Assembly: GCA_900545215.1 (NCBI GenBank)
Contig: UQXW01000034.1
Location: 1 to 24,818, forward strand
Source: an uncultured Bacteroidota bacterium
GTDB lineage: Bacteria > Bacteroidota > Bacteroidia > Bacteroidales > P3
DNA length: 24,818 bases
Reading direction: 5' to 3'
Position 1 is the stretch's first letter, and each line of letters opens with the position of its first letter. Of the stretch, positions 16,272 to 23,668 are shown piece after piece. Made by a program: the position numbers and the translations under genes. Below the pieces are notes generated by a model. That model saw only the letters and a program-made list of their open reading frames with translations, was not told the origin of the DNA and searched no databases.

Positions 16272-17024
16272 ATGGCAGAAGAGAATTTGAAAGAATTATT
16301 GTCGCGTCGTACAATAAGGAGATACACAAATCAGGAAATCAAAGAGGAAGATTTGAAAAGAATCCTGCAAGCCGGAATAAGAGCTTCCAACTGCGGCAAC
16401 ATGCAGCTTTATTCCATTATCGTTACAAGGCAAAAGGAAAGAAAGGAAGCCCTTCGCAAATTACATTTCAACCAGCAACAAGTCTCCGAAGCGGCTGTTG
16501 TGCTTACTGTTTGTGCAGATGTAAATCGTTTTCACAAGTATTGCGAATTGCGTGGAGCCGTTGCCGGATATAATAACTTCCTTTGGTTTCAGGTATCGAC
16601 GGTTGATGCAACTATTTGTTCGCAAGCAATGGTTACGGCTGCCGAAAGCATGGGCTTGGGTGCTTGTTTCTTGGGTACGGTTACTTATATGGCTCAGCCG
16701 ATTGCCGAATTGCTTGCATTACCCGAGCATGTAATCCCCGTAACCACCATAACTCTCGGCTATCCTGCCGAATGTCCGCCCTTGACCGAGCGTTTGCCGT
16801 TGGAAGCTGTCGTTCACGAGGAGCAGTATCAGGATTATGATGCCCGACGTTTGGAAACGTTGTACTCCGACTTTGAAAAGCTGCCGCAAATACAGGGTTA
16901 CATCAAGGAAGCCAAGCAGGAGAACCTTGCAAAAGTCTTCACGGAGGTTCGCTATACGAGAGAAGACGCTCTCAAATTCTCGAAATCTTACATGGACTTT
17001 GCAAAACAGCAGGACATGATTTAG
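16272..17024 (+). CDS. FMN-dependent nitroreductase family protein
   Basis: 250 residues, cytoplasmic. The nitroreductase fold is shown by the N-terminal SRRTIRRYTNQEI (FMN phosphate-binding arginines), ASNCGNMQLYSIIV, a VSTVDATICSQAMVTAAES helix and the GLGACFLG block that binds FMN. Length and the C-terminal extension (about 190-250) fit the NfsA/FRP-like branch, which uses NAD(P)H to reduce nitro groups, quinones or flavins. The true substrate is unknown. It is preceded by a strong Shine-Dalgarno and a TAnnTTTG box, and followed 15 nt later by the MmcQ/YjbR gene, so the two form a small operon. Confidence 0.9.
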   Translation: MAEENLKELLSRRTIRRYTNQEIKEEDLKRILQAGIRASNCGNMQLYSIIVTRQKERKEALRKLHFNQQQVSEAAVVLTVCADVNRFHKYCELRGAVAGYNNFLWFQVSTVDATICSQAMVTAAESMGLGACFLGTVTYMAQPIAELLALPEHVIPVTTITLGYPAECPPLTERLPLEAVVHEEQYQDYDARRLETLYSDFEKLPQIQGYIKEAKQENLAKVFTEVRYTREDALKFSKSYMDFAKQQDMI

Positions 17025-17039
17025 ACCGATGGAAAGAAA

Positions 17040-17408
17040 ATGAACATAGAAAGCATACGGGACTACTGTCTCTCTCTGCCATTCGTTACGGAAGATTTTC
17101 CTTTCGATGAAACGACTTTGGTTTTTCGCATAATGGGAAAGATATTCGCCATGACAGACCTTGAAAACATCGATTGGTTCGTTTTGAAGTGCGATCCCGA
17201 ACGAGCATTGGAATTACGAGACAAATATTCCGAGATTACCGGAGCATGGCACATGAACAAGAAGTATTGGAATCAAATAAACACTCACGGCATGCTGACG
17301 GACGATTTCATAAAGAGCCTCATACGCCACAGCTATTCCGAAGTAGTGAAGAAATTGCCCAAGAAAGTCGGCAAGGAAAATCCTTCAATTCTAAGCATAA
17401 ACGGATAA
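17040..17408 (+). CDS. MmcQ/YjbR family protein
   Basis: 122 residues, the usual family length. Motifs of the YjbR/MmcQ family are seen: an N-terminal CLSLPFVTEDFPF, LVFRIMGKIFAM, WFVLKCDPERALELR, then GAWHMNKKYWNQINTHG and a helix ending in LIRHSYSEVVKKLPKK. The fold is CyaY-like and DNA binding has been suggested for the family, but its cellular role is unclear. It follows the nitroreductase by 15 nt and ends next to a terminator hairpin shared with the facing lipoprotein gene. Confidence 0.9.
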   Translation: MNIESIRDYCLSLPFVTEDFPFDETTLVFRIMGKIFAMTDLENIDWFVLKCDPERALELRDKYSEITGAWHMNKKYWNQINTHGMLTDDFIKSLIRHSYSEVVKKLPKKVGKENPSILSING

Positions 17409-17411
17409 AAA

Positions 17412-17450
17412 GAAACAACACTTTTTCAAACCGAAAATAAGTGTCGTTTC
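17412..17450 (-). terminator. Terminator between convergent genes
   Basis: GAAACAACACTT (17412-17423) pairs with AAGTGTCGTTTC (17439-17450), 12 bp with one mismatch. On the minus strand the stem is followed by TTTTTAT, a good U-tract for the lipoprotein gene ending at 17478. On the plus strand the tail is weaker (ATTCTTT), but it may also stop the mmcQ transcript. Confidence 0.7.
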
Positions 17451-17477
17451 ATTCTTTCCAAACTCAAATTTGTGTTT

Positions 17478-17942
17478 CTACTGCTGTATTCCCGTATATT
17501 CTATCGTCATTCCTTGGCGTTCGCATCGGAGTTGCAGGGTTTTGTTTTCTATTCTGCCTTCGAGATTGTTCATCTTATAATCCGGCATCTCGCCTCCGGC
17601 AACGTAAGGAATGATTTCGGAGGAGGCAAAGGTGATGATGTCGTTTTCTTTCGTATAGGTAATTCCTTTTAACTCTATGTCCAATTCGATAGGCATGGCT
17701 TCGGAGAACTTGACCTTGTTCAATTTGATGTTCAACTCCGTTCCGCTCACATAAACGAGTTCCACCTTTACATCGGACCTTGAATATTCTCCCACAACCA
17801 TCTCTCCGGAGAAAGTCTGACGGTTGTTTTCTGCCGGTTTTACCACTTCTGTTGTTTCATCTTTGTCATTGTCCTCATTGCATGCAGGTATGCAAATACC
17901 GGTAAACAGCATTGCAGCAATCAATATCAGTTTTCTTTTCAT
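17478..17942 (-). CDS. Small lipoprotein, calycin-like
   Basis: 154 residues. Signal peptide MKRKLILIAAMLFTGICIPA with a lipobox and C21 as the lipidated residue. The residues that follow (NEDNDKDE) are strongly acidic, like the export signal that sends Bacteroidota lipoproteins to the cell surface. The rest is a run of beta strands (FSGEMVVGEY, VKVELVYVSGTELNIKLNKVKF, and a C-terminal LQLRCERQGMTIEYTG) that resembles the calycin-like/lipocalin-like Bacteroidota family; that match is from general pattern only. No ligand can be proposed. It lies 69 nt after the MATE-M23 gene and ends at a terminator, so it could be the last gene of that operon or have its own promoter. Confidence 0.75.
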   Translation of the reverse strand: MKRKLILIAAMLFTGICIPACNEDNDKDETTEVVKPAENNRQTFSGEMVVGEYSRSDVKVELVYVSGTELNIKLNKVKFSEAMPIELDIELKGITYTKENDIITFASSEIIPYVAGGEMPDYKMNNLEGRIENKTLQLRCERQGMTIEYTGIQQ

Positions 17943-18011
17943 CTTTTTTTGTTTTGTCGTTTATATTAGTAATTTCAATATTCAATATCCGCTTTCAAGC
18001 ATCTTCCGCCG

Positions 18012-21000
18012 CTACCTTACAACGATAAATCGGTGAGTCGAAGTATTGTTCTTGGCGTCGGAAAGTATTATTTTCAATTCGCTCCTGCCTTTCGGGAAAT
18101 CTTTCGCTGCCATTATCAGAGTTCCGCTTTTGCCGTCGTACTCTGCCAACAACCATTTGTCGTTCAAGTATGCATTATACGAAGATATGCCGGATAGGTT
18201 GTCGCTTATACGAACCTGTATGCTTCTTTGCTTCGGTTTGATTTTCTTTCCGGAGATGAAGTTCTTCGCCTTGCAAACAGGTGCAACGGTATCTATGTCC
18301 ACGGTGTATGTTCCGAAGTTCGAAACAGAGCAAACGATATAATCGCCCTCTGCCTTGCCTCCAACGGAACTTCGTCTGCTTTTACCGGTTGTAGATACCA
18401 CAAGAGCCTTGCTTTTATATGTTTCAAGGTTCTTGCTGTAACGAAATTTCAGTTTTATGCTTTTGTGCAAGGGTGTGCGGTTTTCATGAATGCTATGAAC
18501 GGATGAGAATTTCCCTTTGGTGGAAGAATATCTCAAATCAAGGTTTTCATAGAGGCTGTTCTCGGGAAAATATACCGAACTCGAATCCGGAAGAATTATT
18601 GTAGAGGGTTTACTCCTATCGATGGCATATATATCGGATTTTTCAGTCTCTTCCGTTTCTCGAGTTCTTTTCCCCGCAAGATTTTGTAATAGTGCAATAT
18701 TAGGATTCTGCAATTCTCCTTTCAGATAGAACACAAAATCGCTTGCATTGTCTCTTTCGTCCGAAAGCAATATGCGGATTTCCTGCACTTGTCCGTTTCT
18801 GCTTGTGATAACTCCGCCGTCCCGATAATTCACGCACCTTATGCGACAGGCAGGCAGTTGTTTCGTCCAAAGCATTCTTCGTCCGCTTTGTTTGAAATAG
18901 GCATAATCTATGATGGCATTGGCATATCTCGAATCGGAAAAAGAAAAATCGGAATTGTTGTATCGGAACAATAATTCGTTATCGGTGAATATCCTTGTGT
19001 CATACACTCCGTTTTTAGCCGTCGAGCCGTTTGAACGGTCGTACGCCTCGACGCAAAGATAAAATCTGCCGTTTGCAACTATGGTATCGCCGTATTTGAA
19101 AGTCGTGTCTTTTTTTAAATCGAAGAACTTGGCGGAATTGTTTCCCGTAACGGTCGAATACTCATCACAAGGCAATAAACGAATAGCATAAAGCTCCGGA
19201 GCGATACTGTCTTGCAGCGGAAGACCTTTCAAAATGGGGTTCATGGTACGTTGAGATGCCGTTTGGCGTATTTCATAGTGCAGATGAGGTCCTCCCGATG
19301 AGCCTGTGTTGCCGCTTAGGGCTATGGTATCTCCTTTTTTCAACATCAAACGCCCCTTGGGTACGTTTATATCGAAGGTGTAGCACTTATTCTTATATTG
19401 ATATGCCTTTACATATTCTCCGATTTTGCCATAGTATGCATTCAAGTGCATATATACAGTGGTGTATCCGTTGGTGTGATCGATGTAAAGGTTCTTTCCT
19501 CCTCCGAAAACCTGAATTTTTATCCGTGAAACGTAACCGTCATACGGACAGATGACATATTGGTTTTCTATTCCTTGCGTTCTCAGGTCTATTCCGGAAT
19601 GAAAATGGTTCGTTCTCAATTCTGCGAAATGTCCCGAACTGCTCAGAGGTATCGTCAGTGGCGAAAGATAATCGGAACAAGAACTTTGTGCCTGTGTACT
19701 TCCGTTCCAGCAAAAGCAAAGCAGCAATATGCTCGTTGAAGCGAAACCGAAAGTTCTCTTTTTGTGCCATCGTGATTTTCTGTAATAGAACAAAAAGCAT
19801 AATACGCCCAACAACCATGACAAAGGGGCTCCCAACCAAATTCCTTCAACGCCTCTGAACATTGAAAGCCAATAGGATAAAGGCAGCCTGACGAACCACA
19901 GGCTTATAATGCTTATCAACATCGGCACAAAGGCATAGCCGAGTCCGCGAAAGAAAGATGTGAAAGTATTCATAAGTGCAAACAATATCCAAAACAAGCC
20001 CATGATTTGCAGGTATTCTTTTCCGATAAGGCAAACCTCCGGTGTATCGGAGAACAGTCCCATAAGACCATCGGCAAAAAAGAAAAAGATAACGAATGTT
20101 ACCGATGAAAGCCATGTCATCATTATCAGAGAGGAACGCAAGCCTTTCCGAACTCTGTCCGCATTACCTGCACCGAAATTTTGTCCTGCAAAGCTCGTTA
20201 AGGCAGAAGAAAGATTCAACACGAACAGTAAAGCTATCGATTCTATTCTTGACGCGGCGGAATATGCGGCAACGGCATCTGTTCCAAACTTGGCGACCAA
20301 ACCGAGTATCAGTATTTGCGACAATGCGACAACCGATTGTTGCACACCGGTCGGCAAGCCTATTCGGAGCAATTCCCGAAAGGTGGCATTGTCGAAGTAT
20401 CTCGATTGCTTCCTGAACCTGAAATATTCGTTGCATTTTTGAAGACGTAGAAACAAAAGCAATGCTGCAAGGAACTGACTTATGACAGAAGCCCATGCAG
20501 TGGAGACAAGGCTGAGATGAAACTTCGCTATAAATATATAGGATAGCAAGGCATTGAGTACATTCGCTCCTATAAGATAGCCGAGTTGCGTTCTGCTGTC
20601 GCCCAAGCCTCTGAGAATGCTCACGGCACTGTTAAAGCAGAAAGAAAAGAACATTCCCAACATATATACTCTCATATATGCGACAGCCTGCACGCGAATG
20701 GCTGCTTCTAAACCGAGAAGCGAGAAAATCCATGGGGCAAAAACTATGCTTGCAAGACTGACTATTATACCCAAACCGAGAAAAAATATATAGAAAGTAC
20801 TTACCACGAGCGGTATTTGTTCATGTCCTTTTGCTCCGAAGAAGTGAGACACCAGCACACTGCCGCCTGAACCTATGCCTATTACAAGAGAAACAAGAAA
20901 GAAGACCATCGGATACACCGAACCTACCGCTGCCAAAGCCTCATCACCGAGAAACCGCCCGACTATGGCACTGTTGACAAAGGTATATAGTTGTTGAAAC

Positions 21001-21074
21001 AGATTACCGAGTATTATAGGAAGACCGAACAGTAATATGCTTTGTCCGACACTGCCTTTGGTGAAATCCCTCAT
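18012..21074 (-). CDS. Fusion protein: MATE efflux transporter plus periplasmic M23 (LytM) peptidase domain
   Basis: 1020 residues in one uninterrupted frame. Residues 1-431 form a complete MATE transporter of about 12 helices (FTKGSVGQSILLFGLPIILG start, FRGLGYAFVPM and GVEGIWLGAPLSW near the end), which exports drugs or other organic cations using ion gradients. Residues 435-440 are basic (RWHKKR), 442-456 hydrophobic, and 457-463 NGSTQAQ, exactly like a signal peptide. Then comes an M23/LytM domain with HSGID (H492, D496), MHL (H543) and PHLHYEI (H597, H599), all ligands and catalytic histidines present, and a beta-rich C-terminus (about 620-1020). MATE C-termini face the cytoplasm, so a 13th helix would place the peptidase in the periplasm. 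No ATG, GTG or TTG lies in frame just before the signal-like part. It follows the hydrolase gene by 13 nt. Confidence 0.85.
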   Translation of the reverse strand: MRDFTKGSVGQSILLFGLPIILGNLFQQLYTFVNSAIVGRFLGDEALAAVGSVYPMVFFLVSLVIGIGSGGSVLVSHFFGAKGHEQIPLVVSTFYIFFLGLGIIVSLASIVFAPWIFSLLGLEAAIRVQAVAYMRVYMLGMFFSFCFNSAVSILRGLGDSRTQLGYLIGANVLNALLSYIFIAKFHLSLVSTAWASVISQFLAALLLFLRLQKCNEYFRFRKQSRYFDNATFRELLRIGLPTGVQQSVVALSQILILGLVAKFGTDAVAAYSAASRIESIALLFVLNLSSALTSFAGQNFGAGNADRVRKGLRSSLIMMTWLSSVTFVIFFFFADGLMGLFSDTPEVCLIGKEYLQIMGLFWILFALMNTFTSFFRGLGYAFVPMLISIISLWFVRLPLSYWLSMFRGVEGIWLGAPLSWLLGVLCFLFYYRKSRWHKKRTFGFASTSILLLCFCWNGSTQAQSSCSDYLSPLTIPLSSSGHFAELRTNHFHSGIDLRTQGIENQYVICPYDGYVSRIKIQVFGGGKNLYIDHTNGYTTVYMHLNAYYGKIGEYVKAYQYKNKCYTFDINVPKGRLMLKKGDTIALSGNTGSSGGPHLHYEIRQTASQRTMNPILKGLPLQDSIAPELYAIRLLPCDEYSTVTGNNSAKFFDLKKDTTFKYGDTIVANGRFYLCVEAYDRSNGSTAKNGVYDTRIFTDNELLFRYNNSDFSFSDSRYANAIIDYAYFKQSGRRMLWTKQLPACRIRCVNYRDGGVITSRNGQVQEIRILLSDERDNASDFVFYLKGELQNPNIALLQNLAGKRTRETEETEKSDIYAIDRSKPSTIILPDSSSVYFPENSLYENLDLRYSSTKGKFSSVHSIHENRTPLHKSIKLKFRYSKNLETYKSKALVVSTTGKSRRSSVGGKAEGDYIVCSVSNFGTYTVDIDTVAPVCKAKNFISGKKIKPKQRSIQVRISDNLSGISSYNAYLNDKWLLAEYDGKSGTLIMAAKDFPKGRSELKIILSDAKNNTSTHRFIVVR

Positions 21075-21087
21075 TTCAAAAACTTTT

Positions 21088-21906
21088 TCATAAAGGGCTT
21101 ACCATCGAAAAACACATACGAGCAAAAGAAAGCAGACGTTGTTTGACGATATTTTTCGCTTCAACGTGGGACATGTGTGCCACATTCGGCAGCAACATTA
21201 TTTCGCAATGCGGAGCCAAAGAGGCTTGAGCGATGACCAAATCCACTGATATACGCTTATCCTCCCTGCCTGCAATGAACAGAACAGGGAAATTGCTGTT
21301 CTGCAACACATCTACATGGGATTTTCTCGTAATCATGCCTTCCTGTGCAGCAATTATACCCTCCGTTCCTGTATTCAGAGCATAATCCTGCAAGTCTTTG
21401 ATTTCCTCATCGAGGCTGTCTCGATTGCATTCGGCGAACAACTGCGGAATGAAATTGATTATAAAACCCGCCCTGTTCTCTTTCACGATTCTGCACATGC
21501 GTCTGCGGTCTTCCGCCTTTTGAACCCCGTCAGCCAAAGCATGAGAATTGACAAGACAAAGCCCTCTGAGATAATCAGAATACCTCGCTGCGAAAGCCAA
21601 AGCCACATAACCGCCCATGGAATGCCCCGCCATGACACACTTCTTTATTCCCAATTCATCCAAGACGGCTTTCACCACATCGGCTTGCAGTTCCATCGTA
21701 TGCACCTCATCGCAACATTCACTTTCTCCATGCCCCGGCAAATCGATGGTAACCACACGTATTTCTCTCATATAGGAATAAACGAACGGAGCCCAGATAC
21801 GCAAATCGTGCATGAAACCATGTAGCAATACAAGCGTTGTTTCTCCTTTCCCTTCACATTGGTAATTTATCTTACTCCCGTTATAGTACAATATATTGTG
21901 TATCAT
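21088..21906 (-). CDS. Alpha/beta hydrolase
   Basis: 272 residues from the ATG at 21906; a TTG two codons upstream also keeps the frame. Canonical fold: oxyanion region LVLLHGFMHDLRIW, DLPGHGES, nucleophile elbow GHSMGG with S96, acid D216 in AGREDKR and catalytic His H244 in NVAHMSH. No signal peptide, so cytoplasmic. The sequence resembles carboxylesterase, BioH-like and lactonase-type hydrolases, and the substrate cannot be named. The gene ends 13 nt before the MATE-M23 start, so both lie on one transcript. Confidence 0.88.
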   Translation of the reverse strand: MIHNILYYNGSKINYQCEGKGETTLVLLHGFMHDLRIWAPFVYSYMREIRVVTIDLPGHGESECCDEVHTMELQADVVKAVLDELGIKKCVMAGHSMGGYVALAFAARYSDYLRGLCLVNSHALADGVQKAEDRRRMCRIVKENRAGFIINFIPQLFAECNRDSLDEEIKDLQDYALNTGTEGIIAAQEGMITRKSHVDVLQNSNFPVLFIAGREDKRISVDLVIAQASLAPHCEIMLLPNVAHMSHVEAKNIVKQRLLSFARMCFSMVSPL

Positions 21907-22048
21907 TTTCAATCAATATTAGTTTCTGGTTTCGTCTCCGGGCAACAGACCTTTGCACACAAAGAGCCACTCCGTTCTTTCTGAAAAAAGTATGCAATGG
22001 TAAGCCGAAGCCAACTCACAAATGCAGTTTACCCGATCTGACCATTTG

Positions 22049-22319
22049 TTATGATTGCAAAGTTAGCAAAAAAGCATTCACGTAGAGATGGAAAACCGAG
22101 CTTTTTCCTTGGTCGGTTGTTTGGTTTGCTCCGACAACCTTGATGTCTTTATCTGTCAATTCATATTTTCAGTGGTTGCTCTGTCTCATTATCGACTATC
22201 ATTGTATGTACTGGAATTCGCATGTGTTTTAGTTCTTTCTCAACACTTTTGTTGATGGCTTCGCTTCTTTGTAAGTTCTGTTATTTACTATCAACAGGGC
22301 GTTCTTCTATTTCAACGTT
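22049..22319 (-). pseudogene. Possible decayed gene of about 90 codons, unrecognised
   Basis: In the 445-nt gap between tatD and the hydrolase, the minus strand reads as coding-like peptide in pieces: NVEIEERPVDSK, a TAA (22283-22281), then QNLQRSEAINKSVEKELK to NETEQPLKI ending at TGA (22163-22161), then, one frame over, YELTDKDIKVVGANQTTDQ to LLTLQS ending at TAA (22051-22049). Removing one A from the AAAA run near 22167 would join the last two pieces smoothly (EQPLKYELTDKDIK). One stop and one frameshift would then explain the whole. I do not recognise the family. Short open frames like these also arise by chance on an A-rich strand. The rest of the gap (21907-22048) shows nothing clear. 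Confidence 0.3.
22058..22065 (-). promoter_or_regulatory. Putative -7 box (TAACTTTG) for hydrolase/MATE-M23 operon
   Basis: TAACTTTG followed by C on the minus strand matches TAnnTTTG. It ends 151 nt before the hydrolase ATG, with no TTTG at -33. It also overlaps the last codons of a possible decayed gene, so it is a weak call. Confidence 0.35.
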
Positions 22320-22344
22320 TCAATCCATGTCTATGGATTGAAAC
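22317..22344. repeat. Single 28-nt palindrome resembling a CRISPR repeat
   Basis: GTTTCAATCCAT (22317-22328) and ATGGATTGAAAC (22333-22344) are perfect reverse complements around GTCT. The ends GTTTCAATCC and ATTGAAAC, and the 28-nt length, recall type I/III CRISPR repeats, which often end in ATTGAAA(C). Only one copy exists, with no spacer array and no cas gene. It starts 7 nt after the tatD stop and has no T-run, so it is not an ordinary terminator. Confidence 0.6.
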
Positions 22345-22351
22345 ATCGGAT

Positions 22352-23140
22352 TTATCTTTGATGATTTGCTATAAGCCTGAATAGTTTCAATGCGGCTGTT
22401 GTGGTTCTTTCTGCAACTTCTTCAATGGTACATTGCTTTATTTCTGCGAGTTTTGCCGCTATAAGGGGGATATATGAACTTTCGTTGCGTTTTCCTCTGT
22501 GTGGAACGGGTGTCAGATATGGCGAATCAGTCTCCAAAACAATTCGGTCGAGGCTTATCTCTTTTATGACTTCGACAAGATGGGTGTTTTTGAAGGTCAG
22601 TACACCTCCGACCCCTATGTAAAATCCCATTTCCATGAGTTTTTCCGCTTGATTAAGGTCGCCCCCGAAGCAATGCATGACACCTCTGTATGTTGGCTTG
22701 TTCAGCTTCTTCATAAGTGCATAAAACTCATCGAAGCCTTTGCGATTGTGTATGGAAACAGGCAAATCCAAATCGAAACTCCACAACATCTGGCGATGTA
22801 ATACTTCTATCTGTTCCTCATAAAAGGTTCTATCCCAATATAAGTCCACACCTATTTCTCCGACAGCACAAAACAAATCCTTTTGAGCATATAAGGTTTC
22901 CTTTATTCGTTTCAAATCTTCTTCCCAATGCTCATTGACACTTGTAGGGTGCAAACCCATCATGGGATAAAGGCAATCGAATTTCTTGCAAGTCAGAATG
23001 AGTGGTTCTATGGTGCTTACATCGACATTCGGTAGCAATATCTTATAAACTCCCATTGCCAAAGTCCTTTCCACAACCTGATTCAGATCTTGCTCAAATT
23101 CTTTTTCGTAAATATGCGAATGTGTATCTATGAAATTCAT
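22352..23140 (-). CDS. tatD: TatD family metal-dependent DNase
   Basis: 262 residues, the usual TatD length. TIM-barrel amidohydrolase relatives that act as 3'-5' exonucleases on DNA/RNA or as D-aminoacyl-tRNA deacylase-like enzymes. Metal ligands of the family are in place: DTHSHI (H7, H9), VGEIGVDLYW (E95), SIHNRKG (H131), VMHCFGG (H156) and LETDSPYLTP (D205). No signal peptide, so cytoplasmic. The gene starts 24 nt after the rpsT terminator hairpin, with no clear promoter between, and ends just before a 28-nt palindrome. Confidence 0.95.
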   Translation of the reverse strand: MNFIDTHSHIYEKEFEQDLNQVVERTLAMGVYKILLPNVDVSTIEPLILTCKKFDCLYPMMGLHPTSVNEHWEEDLKRIKETLYAQKDLFCAVGEIGVDLYWDRTFYEEQIEVLHRQMLWSFDLDLPVSIHNRKGFDEFYALMKKLNKPTYRGVMHCFGGDLNQAEKLMEMGFYIGVGGVLTFKNTHLVEVIKEISLDRIVLETDSPYLTPVPHRGKRNESSYIPLIAAKLAEIKQCTIEEVAERTTTAALKLFRLIANHQR

Positions 23141-23164
23141 AGGAGATTGGAGTATGATATATGC

Positions 23165-23190
23165 AAAAAGCCCCTCTTCTTCAGAGGGGC
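23165..23190 (-). terminator. Rho-independent terminator after rpsT
   Basis: On the minus strand GCCCCTCT (23190-23183) pairs perfectly with AGAGGGGC (23177-23170) around a 5-nt loop, followed by TTTTT (23169-23165). It lies 24 nt after the rpsT stop and ends the tRNA-Glu/rpsT transcript before tatD. Confidence 0.9.
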
Positions 23191-23214
23191 CGGTATTTTT
23201 ATTTCAAACAATTC

Positions 23215-23469
23215 TTATTTAAGAGTGGCAATTCTTTTCATGCACTTCGATTTCAAATTGGCAGCTTTATTCTTGTGAATAACGGAACGTTTAGCCAACT
23301 TATCTATCTGTGAAATCAACTTCGGCAATCTTTCGTTTGCTTCTTTAAGATCTTCCGTAGCTCTGAAATCTCTCAAAGCATTACGCATCGTTTTAGCGTA
23401 ATAACGATTTGCCAACCTTTTTCTTTCGTTCGAACGAATTCTCTTTATCGCACTCTTATGATTTGCCAT
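23215..23469 (-). CDS. rpsT: 30S ribosomal protein S20
   Basis: 84 residues, highly basic. Start MANHKSAIKRIRSNERKR is the standard S20 opening, with the YYAKTMRNALRDF helix and the C-terminal SVIHKNKAANLKSKCMKRI block that binds 16S rRNA. The ATG at 23469 is chosen over upstream in-frame codons that would run into the tRNA gene. It lies 30 nt after tRNA-Glu on the same strand, probably on one transcript from the tRNA promoter, and is closed by the terminator at 23165-23190. Confidence 0.97.
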   Translation of the reverse strand: MANHKSAIKRIRSNERKRLANRYYAKTMRNALRDFRATEDLKEANERLPKLISQIDKLAKRSVIHKNKAANLKSKCMKRIATLK

Positions 23470-23499
23470 CTTTCGTAATCTTCTTATAATCTTATTTAG

Positions 23500-23574
23500 T
23501 ACCCCGTAGGGGATTCGAACCCCTGATTTCAAGAATGAAAATCTTGCGTCCTAGGCCATCTAGACGAACGGGGC
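23500..23574 (-). tRNA. tRNA-Glu (anticodon TTC)
   Basis: 75 nt cloverleaf without encoded CCA. Acceptor GCCCCGT pairs with ACGGGGT (G1-U72 wobble), D-arm GTCTAGATGGCCTAGGAC, anticodon stem CAAGA/TCTTG with loop TTTTCAT giving anticodon TTC, and T-arm AGGGG TTCGAAT CCCCT. The identity is clear. Confidence 0.97.
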
Positions 23575-23603
23575 GTCTTAAATATCTGCCTCTTTTGACG
23601 GTG

Positions 23604-23634
23604 CAAAATTACAACAAAAATCCGATTTGACAAA
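23604..23634 (-). promoter_or_regulatory. Bacteroidota promoter TTTG-N19-TAATTTTG for tRNA-Glu/rpsT
   Basis: On the minus strand TTTG (23634-23631), 19 nt, then TAATTTTG (23611-23604), a perfect match to the -33/-7 consensus with the right spacing. Transcription should start about 22 nt before the tRNA. This is the clearest promoter in the window. Confidence 0.85.
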
Positions 23635-23668
23635 TTTTGAACCGAAAAAAAAGTATCTAAGTTTCAGA

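Noticed and set aside
22317..22400. CRISPR array at the palindrome, with a second partial GTTTCAAT at 22384
   Set aside because: The second match is only 8 bases long and lies inside the tatD coding end; no repeated unit or spacer pattern exists.
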